NCBI GenBank assembly: GCA_031538565.1
Contig: JAVKLS010000022.1
Coordinates: forward strand, 1 to 11,784
DNA length: 11,784 nucleotides
Direction of reading: 5' to 3'
DNA from: JASGCK01 sp031538565
GTDB lineage: Bacteria > Pseudomonadota > Gammaproteobacteria > Burkholderiales > Burkholderiaceae_C
The notes beneath the pieces were generated by a model, which worked only from the letters and a program-made list of their open reading frames with translations, made no database searches and was not told where the DNA came from. The translations under genes were made by a program, and so were the position numbers. The number at the start of each line of letters is the position of its first letter. The first letter of the stretch is position 1. Below are positions 1 to 5,553 of this stretch, one piece after another.

Positions 1-1176
1 ATGGACAACTCGCTTCATGCGCCCAAGGGGGGCGCTGCGAGTTGACCACAGCCCAGCACGGGGGATAACCCTCGCGCGAGTACACTCAAACCGTTTCAAT
101 TTCGAAACATTTAACCGTCCGTGAAACTGGGGTAAGTCCAGAATGTGCTCCGCATACGCCAAAAAGCCCGTTTTAAGTAGGTCAGGATGGATGGGAACTA
201 ATCGCCTCGCGTCTGCTGTCTTGCCCTCTTGAATAAAGAAGGATGGCACGCCGTCCACCGTCTTCACGTCTGCGGCCAATAGGGCGGCGATCTCTTCGCG
301 CCGTGCGCCAGAAAAGAGTGCGACTAGGGGACACCAGTAGTGGTCAGGCTTCTTCATTTTTAGAAGATAGCCCGTACCAAAAATGGCCTTCAATTCGTCG
401 TTATTGAATGGCTCGTAATGCTCGGTCTTGCTGGCTAATTTATTCTTGTTGCTGATAAACAAGTTTTCGACTGGGCTGGTCGGATGGCTCGTATAGTGGC
501 CGTGGTTGATCGCCCAATTAAAAAAGTCGTTGACCTGCCCCAGTCGCTTATTGATTCGATTGGCTTTGATGCCGCGCTGCAAGTCGCTGGTCTTCCATTG
601 CACCACTTCGGCCTTAGTAATCAGGTTGATTTCAAGGTCGCTAAAGATGTCGATAAAGTCTTTGTAGGTACGCCCTTTTTCGACAATCGTTTGAGGCTTG
701 TTGTCCAGCTTCTTTTCAACCAAATAGGCGGCCGTAGCGACGCTAAAGCGCATGGATTTTGGCAGTAGCTTGGGTAGCGCTGCGTATTCGGGCATCAATC
801 GCCCTGCGATGCCTTCCATCATGGTTAGGTCGCGCCCTTGGGCTTTGGCCTCGGCTTTCAGCGTGGCCAGTTCCTTGGCTTTGTCGTCGCGCCATGTTTT
901 CGCCCACGCGGCCTCGGCTGGGTTGCTCGGATCAAAGTCCAAAATCTCACCATCTGCGGCTGTGATCTTGAGTGGGGTAATGAAGGGTTTGATGTGGTCC
1001 ATGCCGTGCGTTTCAATAAGTAAATTGAACTTTAACGCCAAAACGCGTGCGGTTGCGCCGTCTTTGGTATGGAGTGAATGCAGCGATTCGCGCCGCTTGC
1101 CTGTGGCATCGAGCCACAGCACGCGCAAACCATACACACCATAACGATTGCGCTTTAATCTAGGAACTTTGACCAT
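1..1176 (-). CDS. Tyrosine recombinase (phage/island integrase), partial; catalytic C-terminus not seen, possibly truncated
   Basis: A 392-codon frame opens at ATG 1176 and stays open to the window edge; an in-frame TAG lies four codons upstream, with a GTG between as an alternative start. An AGGTG six bases before the ATG may be the ribosome site. The N-terminal part (about residues 8-55, with YGVYGLRVLW) resembles the DNA-binding start of P4-like integrases, and a core-binding region follows (about 135-235). The catalytic domain shows box I in SGARREEIAAL with Arg292, the beta-hairpin lysine in GKTADARR (Lys319), and the typical VPIHPDLL stretch. After about residue 344 the sequence (LPQFHGRLNVSKL and on) no longer resembles an integrase: no H-x-x-R box and no catalytic Tyr are present in any minus frame down to position 1. 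It is therefore incomplete here, by truncation, rearrangement or the window edge. If whole, it would integrate or excise the element at the tRNA gene. Confidence 0.82.
   Translation of the reverse strand, partial: MVKVPRLKRNRYGVYGLRVLWLDATGKRRESLHSLHTKDGATARVLALKFNLLIETHGMDHIKPFITPLKITAADGEILDFDPSNPAEAAWAKTWRDDKAKELATLKAEAKAQGRDLTMMEGIAGRLMPEYAALPKLLPKSMRFSVATAAYLVEKKLDNKPQTIVEKGRTYKDFIDIFSDLEINLITKAEVVQWKTSDLQRGIKANRINKRLGQVNDFFNWAINHGHYTSHPTSPVENLFISNKNKLASKTEHYEPFNNDELKAIFGTGYLLKMKKPDHYWCPLVALFSGARREEIAALLAADVKTVDGVPSFFIQEGKTADARRLVPIHPDLLKTGFLAYAEHILDLPQFHGRLNVSKLKRFECTRARVIPRAGLWSTRSAPLGRMKRVVH
3..47. repeat. Imperfect inverted repeat / hairpin at the window edge
   Basis: Outer arms GGACAACTCGC (3-13) and GCGAGTTGACC (37-47) pair with one mismatch. 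Inner arms GCGCCC (19-24) and GGGCGC (30-35) pair perfectly around a 5-base loop. A 5-base bulge (14-18) on one side faces a single base (36) on the other. There is no T-run, so it is not a classical intrinsic terminator. Its form suits a dispersed extragenic palindrome, an attachment or recombination structure, or a small inverted-repeat element. It falls inside the open reading frame of the integrase, which would be unusual for an intact gene. Confidence 0.5.
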
Positions 1177-1199
1177 GTGGGACACCTAAGTGGGACACC
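1177..1199. repeat. Two direct copies of GTGGGACACC separated by TAA, abutting the integrase start
   Basis: GTGGGACACC occurs at 1177-1186 and again at 1190-1199, a 13-base period. The first copy touches the integrase ATG, and the putative ribosome site overlaps the array. Short direct repeats near the attachment site and the int start often bind integrase arm domains, an excisionase or a repressor. That role is an inference; the repeat itself is seen directly. Confidence 0.6.
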
Positions 1200-1207
1200 G
1201 ACATAGC

Positions 1208-1243
1208 CAAAAAAGTAAAAAGCCCTTGATAAATCAAGGGCTT
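1208..1243 (-). terminator. Rho-independent terminator of tRNA-Arg
   Basis: On the minus strand an 11-base perfect stem, AAGCCCTTGAT paired with ATCAAGGGCTT (1243-1233 and 1230-1220), has a 2-base TT spacer. It runs into a T-rich tract interrupted once (TTTACTTTTTT). It starts 8 bases after the encoded CCA of the tRNA and lies before the integrase, so it should separate tRNA transcription from the element. Confidence 0.9.
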
Positions 1244-1251
1244 AAATACTT

Positions 1252-1328
1252 TGGTGCGGCTGGCAGGAATTGAACCCACGACCCTCTGGTTCGTAGCCAG
1301 ATACTCTATCCAACTGAGCTACAGCCGC
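1252..1328 (-). tRNA. tRNA-Arg (anticodon ACG)
   Basis: A 77-base cloverleaf with encoded CCA. The acceptor stem GCGGCTG pairs perfectly with CAGCCGC, followed by discriminator A and CCA (1254-1252). The D-arm reads AGCTCAGTTGGATAGAG, and the anticodon stem is TCTGG/CCAGA around loop CTACGAA, which gives anticodon ACG. The T-stem GTGGG/CCTGC has wobble pairs. ACG, with its A34 normally modified to inosine, decodes CGU/CGC/CGA. The gene has its own -10 box and terminator, and its 3' end is the probable attachment site of the adjoining element. Confidence 0.97.
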
Positions 1329-1340
1329 ACACAGGCGCTT

Positions 1341-1346
1341 ATTATA
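1341..1346 (-). promoter_or_regulatory. -10 box of the tRNA-Arg promoter
   Basis: The minus strand has a perfect TATAAT (1346-1341) 12 bases before the mature tRNA 5' end. The next bases (AAGCGCC) form a GC-rich discriminator of the kind found at stringently controlled stable-RNA promoters. No good -35 hexamer lies 16-18 bases upstream. A perfect TTGACA exists at 1381-1376 but 29 bases away, overlapping the dnaQ stop codon. Confidence 0.65.
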
Positions 1347-1377
1347 GGCGAGGTTAGATGCTTTGCGTTTCTTGCTG

Positions 1378-2079
1378 TCAAACTTCGCGCTGCCAAACTG
1401 TTTTTCCTCCGCTGGCTTTGTCGAGTTGTGCGAGCAGCGCGTGATGGGCTTCGATTTCGCTTGGGCTTGCGCTGAGAACAGGTAGCGGGTAGTCGCGAAA
1501 ATTGACTGTCTGTGTGTGCACGGTTTTTTCTTCTATCCCCGCATCGATGAGCAGCGCATCTTGTCCGCGAGTCAGTCCAATGTACACGTCAGCCAGCAAC
1601 TCGGCATCCAACAAAGCCCCGTGCAGCTTGCGTCCCGAGTGATCGATTTCAAGGCGATCGCATAGTGCGTCTAGGCTGTTGCGTTTGCCTGGGTATTGGT
1701 GTTTGGCCATTGCCAAGGAGTCAATGACTTTGCCTGCATAGCTGCTAAAGCGATTTTTTTTTGCGCGTTTAAGTTCCGCTTCTAAAAAACCCAAATCAAA
1801 GGGCGCGTTGTGGATGATGATTTCGTCTGCGCCTGCGATGTAGTCTAAAAAGTCATCTGCGATGTCTGCAAACTTTGGTTTGGTGCTTAAAAATTCGGTG
1901 GTGAGCCCGTGCACGCGTAGCGCGCCTTCGTCGCTGTCACGCTCGGGGTTGAGGTAGAAGTGTTTGTTGTTTCCTGTGAGTTTTCGATTGAGTAACTCCA
2001 CGCAGCCTATCTCCACAATGCGATCACCATTTTGCGGGGACAGGCCTGTGGTTTCGGTGTCGAGCATGATTTGGCGCAT
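1378..2079 (-). CDS. dnaQ: DNA polymerase III epsilon subunit (3'-5' proofreading exonuclease)
   Basis: The 233-residue product aligns from end to end with E. coli DnaQ (243 residues) as I recall it. DnaQ removes misincorporated nucleotides as part of the polymerase III core and binds the alpha and theta subunits. DEDDh exonuclease motifs are visible: LDTETTG near the N-terminus (Asp7, Glu9), NAPFD (Asp95), and HGALLDAELL (His153, Asp158). PGKRNSLDALC matches DnaQ closely. The tail KASGGKTVW resembles the C-terminus that binds the alpha subunit. The start is supported by AAGGGGG five bases before the ATG. The gene begins 15 bases after the fdx stop, so it is probably the distal gene of the isc operon. 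It ends next to the tRNA-Arg promoter. Confidence 0.96.
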   Translation of the reverse strand: MRQIMLDTETTGLSPQNGDRIVEIGCVELLNRKLTGNNKHFYLNPERDSDEGALRVHGLTTEFLSTKPKFADIADDFLDYIAGADEIIIHNAPFDLGFLEAELKRAKKNRFSSYAGKVIDSLAMAKHQYPGKRNSLDALCDRLEIDHSGRKLHGALLDAELLADVYIGLTRGQDALLIDAGIEEKTVHTQTVNFRDYPLPVLSASPSEIEAHHALLAQLDKASGGKTVWQREV

Positions 2080-2094
2080 AAAAACCCCCTTGCT

Positions 2095-2433
2095 CTAATG
2101 TAGTTCTTTTGCGTGATTGATGGTGTATTTTGGAATTTCCACTACCAAATCGGATTGCGCGACAAAGGCTTGACAAGATAGGCGCGAGTGCGGCTCCAAG
2201 CCCCAAGCGCGATCCAGCAAGTCTTCTTCGTTTTCATCTAGGGTGTTTAGGCTATGAAACCCTTCGCGCACGATGATGTGGCACGTGGTGCAAGCGCAGC
2301 TCATATCGCAGGCGTGCTCGATCGCAATGCCGTTTGCCAGTAGCGCTTCGCACAGGCTGTCGCCACTGGAGGCCTGAATGGATGCGCCCGCAGGGCACAA
2401 CTCGGTATGCGGAAGAATTTTGATGGTGGCCAT
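2095..2433 (-). CDS. fdx: ISC-type [2Fe-2S] ferredoxin
   Basis: The 112-residue product closely matches E. coli Fdx (111 residues), the electron donor for cluster assembly on IscU. The four cluster ligands are in place: Cys42, Cys48 and Cys51 within CDMSCACTTC, and Cys87 in RLSCQAF. Cys46 is an extra cysteine, also present in E. coli. The family signatures HIIVREGF, DRAWGLEP and EIPKYTINHA are also there. The start gives the usual MxxIxILPH opening but has no clear Shine-Dalgarno sequence. The gene lies 29 bases after hscA and 15 bases before dnaQ. No iscX follows it, unlike in E. coli. Confidence 0.96.
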   Translation of the reverse strand: MATIKILPHTELCPAGASIQASSGDSLCEALLANGIAIEHACDMSCACTTCHIIVREGFHSLNTLDENEEDLLDRAWGLEPHSRLSCQAFVAQSDLVVEIPKYTINHAKELH

Positions 2434-2462
2434 GGTGTGGGGTGTTAATTGGTGGTATGCGT

Positions 2463-4289
2463 TTATAGGCTGGCGATGTTTTTACCAGATAAAGCGCGGG
2501 CAATGCCTGCATTCATTCTGGCGGCGGCAAAGGCTTCGGTGGCTTTGGCAAGTGCTTCGGTTGCCCGATCAATCGATGCCGCGTCGTCCAAAGTTTTGGC
2601 TTGCAAGCAAGTCTCCAGCAACTGCTCAATGTGCACGAGCGACGCCGCGTCCAACAAATCGCTATCGGCCGCGAGTGCAGAGCGCACAGCAATTGCCATG
2701 CGGTCAGCTTCTAGTCTTGCCTCGGCCAGCGCGCGTGCTGCCATGTCTTTGTGTGCGGTGCTGAAACTATCACGCAGCATGGTGGCAATTTGCTCATCGG
2801 TCAGTCCATAGCTTGGTTTGACCTTGATGCTGGCCGCAACGCCTGAATGCTGCTCCACTGCCGTCACACTAAGCAAGCCGTCGGCATCTACGGTAAACGT
2901 GACGCGAATTTTTGCCGCGCCCGCCGCCATGGGTGCAATGCCGCGCAGTTCAAACCGTGCCAGCGAGCGGCAATCGACCACTAAGTCGCGCTCGCCTTGC
3001 ACCACGTGCAGCGCCAGCGCCGTTTGTCCGTCTTGGTAGGTGGTGAAGTCTTGCGCCATCGCCGTTGGAATGGTTTGATTGCGCGGCACGATGCGCTCTA
3101 CCAAGCCACCCATCGTCTCAATGCCTAGCGACAGTGGAATGACGTCGAGTAACAACATATCGTCCGCATTTGTGCCTGTTTTGTTGCCTGCAAGTTGATT
3201 GGCTTGAATGGCAGCACCAATGGCAACCACTTCGTCGGGATTGAGATTGATCAGTGGCGGCTTGCCAAACAATGCACCTACCGCTGTTTGGATGTGCGGC
3301 ATACGCGTGGAGCCGCCCACCATCACCGTGCCGTCAATGTCGGTGGGTTTTAGTTTGGCGTCGCGCAAGGTTTTTTTAATTGCGACAAGTGTGCGGTCGG
3401 TTAGCGGTTTGGTAATGGCTTCAAATTCTGCGCGTGTGATGCTTTGATTTTTTGCGACATACACCTCTTGGGTGCTAAGCGCTTCTTTTATTTTCCGCGC
3501 TTCAAAAGCCGTGAGGTGACCTTTAAAAAATTCAGCAACAGCTTGGTCGTAATCGTCGCCGCCAAGCGCCGAATCACCGCCCGTGGCAAGCACTTCAAAT
3601 ACGCCATTGGCAAGCCGCAATATCGAAATGTCAAACGTGCCCCCACCCAAATCGTAAATCGCAAACAAGCCGTCAATGCCGTTGTCGAGCCCGTAGGCAA
3701 TAGCGGCGGCTGTGGGCTCGTTGATGAGACGTAGGACATTGAGTCCTGCCAATTTCGCCGCGTCTTTGGTGGCTTGACGCTGCGCATCATCAAAATAAGC
3801 GGGCACAGTAATCACCGCACCAAAAATATCGTCGTTAAAACTGTCTTCGGCGCGAAAGCGCAGGGTCGCCAAAATTTCGGCACTCACTTCAACTGGAGAC
3901 TTTTCGCCCGCACGGGTTTGGATGGTGACCATGCTGCTAGATTGATTAGGCGCACTGGTTTTCCCGAGCAAGTGATAGGGCAGGGATGCGGCGTTTGCAA
4001 TATCCGAAAAGCCACGTCCCATAAGGCGCTTGACCGATGTAATGGTATTGGTGGGGTCGTTGATTTGCGCCTTTAGCGCAGCAAAACCAATCTCGCGCTT
4101 GTCGGCCCCCACATACCGAACGACCGATGGCAAAATCACGCGCCCCGCTTCATCAGGCAGGCACTCTGCTACACCCGAGCGCACGCTTGCCACCAGAGAA
4201 TGCGTGGTTCCAAGGTCGATGCCAATGGCAATGCGCCGCGTGTGCGGATCGGGCGCAAGACCAGGTTCTGAGATTTGCAAAAGAGCCAT
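2463..4289 (-). CDS. hscA: Fe-S assembly chaperone HscA (Hsp70 family)
   Basis: The 608-residue product is a specialised Hsp70 that uses ATP, with HscB, to act on the LPPVK motif of IscU and promote cluster transfer. The nucleotide-binding domain has phosphate-1 IGIDLGTTHS (22-31), INEPTAAAIAYG (189-200), phosphate-2 YDLGGGTFD (212-220) and GGSTRMP (325-331). The linker region LLLDVIPLSLGIETMGG (379-395) leads into the substrate-binding domain, which carries VKPSYGLTDEQI, typical of HscA rather than DnaK. The segment between DDYDQ (245-249) and FEAIT (289-293) is about 15 residues shorter than in E. coli HscA as I recall it; the frame is open across it. The gene follows hscB by 13 bases, and no strong ribosome site is seen. 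Confidence 0.96.
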   Translation of the reverse strand: MALLQISEPGLAPDPHTRRIAIGIDLGTTHSLVASVRSGVAECLPDEAGRVILPSVVRYVGADKREIGFAALKAQINDPTNTITSVKRLMGRGFSDIANAASLPYHLLGKTSAPNQSSSMVTIQTRAGEKSPVEVSAEILATLRFRAEDSFNDDIFGAVITVPAYFDDAQRQATKDAAKLAGLNVLRLINEPTAAAIAYGLDNGIDGLFAIYDLGGGTFDISILRLANGVFEVLATGGDSALGGDDYDQAVAEFFKGHLTAFEARKIKEALSTQEVYVAKNQSITRAEFEAITKPLTDRTLVAIKKTLRDAKLKPTDIDGTVMVGGSTRMPHIQTAVGALFGKPPLINLNPDEVVAIGAAIQANQLAGNKTGTNADDMLLLDVIPLSLGIETMGGLVERIVPRNQTIPTAMAQDFTTYQDGQTALALHVVQGERDLVVDCRSLARFELRGIAPMAAGAAKIRVTFTVDADGLLSVTAVEQHSGVAASIKVKPSYGLTDEQIATMLRDSFSTAHKDMAARALAEARLEADRMAIAVRSALAADSDLLDAASLVHIEQLLETCLQAKTLDDAASIDRATEALAKATEAFAAARMNAGIARALSGKNIASL

Positions 4290-4302
4290 GTGTACGGATT
4301 GT

Positions 4303-4806
4303 CTAAAGTTTTTTTTCTAAGTCGGATTCAAATTTTTCGATGAACATCAAGCTTCGCACTAATTGGGACGCGGTTTGCGCGTCAGGTGTTATATCTAAAG
4401 CGGCGGCGCACTGGGCGATTAAATCTTGTTTGGCGGTACTGACTTCGTTGAGCAGCGCTTCGATTTGATCGGCGTTACTCGCCTCGTCCAAGATTTCACG
4501 CCACGCCATTTGTTGCATTAAAAAATCGGCAGGCATGGCGGTGTTGTGCTCCGCGTTGATGGGTGCACCGCGTAGTTCGCATAAGTAAGCCGCGCGTCGC
4601 ACGGGATTTTTTAGGCGCTGGTAGGCTTCGTTAAGTCGCACGCTCCACTGCATGGCAAGTCGCTGGGCCGCAGCACCTTGGGCTGCAAATTGATCGGGGT
4701 GAGTTTGGCGTTGGAGCCGTTTCCATGTGGCGTCTAACTGCGAAGCGTCTAGCGAAAACCTTTGGTCAATTCCAAATAATTGGAAGTCGCAATCCGCTAG
4801 ATTCAT
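4303..4806 (-). CDS. hscB: Fe-S assembly J-domain co-chaperone HscB
   Basis: HscB brings IscU to HscA and stimulates HscA's ATPase. I prefer the ATG at 4806 (167 residues). It overlaps the iscA stop as TGATG, which suggests translational coupling, and gives an N-terminus (MNLADCDFQLFG) that fits the E. coli opening MDYFTLFG. An in-frame ATG at 4830 would add eight residues that do not look conserved. The J-domain covers about residues 5-75, with the HPD motif at 36-38 in RQTHPDQF and the NEAYQRLKNPVRRAAYL stretch. The C-terminal half is the helical domain that binds IscU. E. coli HscB has 171 residues. Confidence 0.94.
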   Translation of the reverse strand: MNLADCDFQLFGIDQRFSLDASQLDATWKRLQRQTHPDQFAAQGAAAQRLAMQWSVRLNEAYQRLKNPVRRAAYLCELRGAPINAEHNTAMPADFLMQQMAWREILDEASNADQIEALLNEVSTAKQDLIAQCAAALDITPDAQTASQLVRSLMFIEKFESDLEKKL

Positions 4807-5129
4807 CACACGCGGAACGATTCGCCGCAACCGCAGCGGTCGCGCTCGTTTGGGTTGTTGAATTTAAAGCCTTCGTTCAAACCTTCGCGCGTGTAGTCGA
4901 GCGTTGTGCCTTCGATGTAGGGCAAACTTTTTGGGTCAACCAAAACTTTGACACCGCGATCTTCAAAGATTACATCTTCGGGCTGCTGCTCGTCCACGTA
5001 TTCCAGTTTGTAGGCAAGCCCTGAACATCCCGTGGTTTTAACGCCTAAGCGCACACCCAAACCCTTGCCGCGCTTGGCAAGATAGCGATTGACGTGGCGG
5101 GCTGCGGTTTCGGAGATCGTGACGGACAT
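4806..5129 (-). CDS. iscA: A-type Fe-S carrier/assembly protein IscA
   Basis: The product has 107 residues, the same as E. coli IscA, if it starts at ATG 5129 (MSVTISETAA). An in-frame ATG at 5165 adds 12 residues inside iscU and is less likely. The three conserved cysteines are Cys35 (TGCSGLAY), Cys99 and Cys101 (CGCGESF). These bind iron or a cluster for delivery to targets, chiefly [4Fe-4S] proteins. LNEGFKFNNPN is a strong IscA signature. The gene starts four bases after the iscU stop with no clear Shine-Dalgarno sequence, and its own stop overlaps the hscB start, so translation is probably coupled on both sides. Confidence 0.95.
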   Translation of the reverse strand: MSVTISETAARHVNRYLAKRGKGLGVRLGVKTTGCSGLAYKLEYVDEQQPEDVIFEDRGVKVLVDPKSLPYIEGTTLDYTREGLNEGFKFNNPNERDRCGCGESFRV

Positions 5130-5133
5130 GAAA

Positions 5134-5523
5134 TTAATGGGCAGACGTTTTGGCTTTGTAATCATTCACCGCCGCTTTAATAGCGTCTTCCGCCAAAATG
5201 GAGCAGTGGATTTTGACAGGCGGTAGCGCCAGCTCCTCTGCAATTTGGCTGTTTTTAAGTGCGGCCGCTTCATCGAGCGTTTTGCCTTTCACCCATTCGG
5301 TGACCAACGACGACGAGGCAATTGCCGAGCCGCAGCCGTAGGTTTTAAAGCGTGCGTCTTCAATGATGCCCGTTGCTGGGTTGACCTTGATTTGCAATTT
5401 CATCACATCGCCGCAAGCAGGCGCACCCACCATACCCGTGCCGACAGAGTCGTCGCTCTTGTCAAAGCTACCAACGTTGCGGGGGTTTTCGTAGTGATCT
5501 ACAACCTTGTCTGAATAAGCCAT
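5134..5523 (-). CDS. iscU: Fe-S cluster scaffold protein IscU
   Basis: The 129-residue product is nearly colinear with E. coli IscU (128), on which [2Fe-2S] clusters are built from IscS sulfur and iron. Ligand residues are Cys37 and Asp39 (GAPACGDVM), Cys64 (YGCGSAIASSS), His106 and Cys107 (KIHCSIL). LPPVK at 100-104 is the HscA recognition motif, matching the hscA/hscB genes downstream. One extra residue lies in the VNPATGIIED turn compared with E. coli. A strong ribosome site AAGGAG (5536-5531) stands seven bases before the ATG. It is the best one in the operon, fitting a scaffold needed in quantity. Confidence 0.97.
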   Translation of the reverse strand: MAYSDKVVDHYENPRNVGSFDKSDDSVGTGMVGAPACGDVMKLQIKVNPATGIIEDARFKTYGCGSAIASSSLVTEWVKGKTLDEAAALKNSQIAEELALPPVKIHCSILAEDAIKAAVNDYKAKTSAH

Positions 5524-5553
5524 CGTGTTACTCCTTGTGTTCTCTTCATTTAG

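Larger units (their letters stand above)
1..1251. mobile_element. Left-hand part of an integrated element (genomic island or prophage) next to tRNA-Arg; continues beyond or is cut at the window edge
   Basis: An integrase gene starts 76 bases beyond the 3' end of a complete tRNA-Arg gene and reads away from it. This is the standard arrangement for elements that insert into the 3' end of a tRNA gene. The tRNA keeps its full acceptor stem, encoded CCA and terminator, so insertion did not damage it. The outer limit cannot be placed: I found no second copy of the tRNA 3' end in positions 1-1176. No cargo genes are visible. The island call is inferred from layout; only the integrase itself is read from sequence. 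Confidence 0.6.

Noticed and set aside
1..45. Plus-strand ATG frame of 14 codons ending in TGA at the window edge
   Set aside because: It is formed by the hairpin sequence, has no visible ribosome site within the window and shows no recognisable similarity.
326..335. A third GGGACACC-like unit inside the integrase gene
   Set aside because: It encodes part of a sensible integrase segment (HYWCPLV) and is isolated from the tandem pair, so chance is the simplest explanation.
484..1144. Two plus-strand frames (484-768 and 752-1144)
   Set aside because: Both lie antisense to the integrase, whose minus-strand frame has family motifs; neither product resembles a known protein.
1..1176. Second attachment site matching the tRNA 3' end
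   Set aside because: No match of useful length to the tRNA-Arg 3' half was found in this stretch.
1341..1381. TTGACA at 1381-1376 as the -35 partner of TATAAT at 1346-1341
   Set aside because: The 29-base spacing is too long for a sigma-70 promoter; the TTGACA overlaps the dnaQ stop and is probably coincidental.
1251..1475. Plus-strand frame with LAGIEPTTLWFVARYSIQ at its start
   Set aside because: It is the reverse complement of tRNA-Arg read as protein, a well-known false gene call, and continues antisense to dnaQ.
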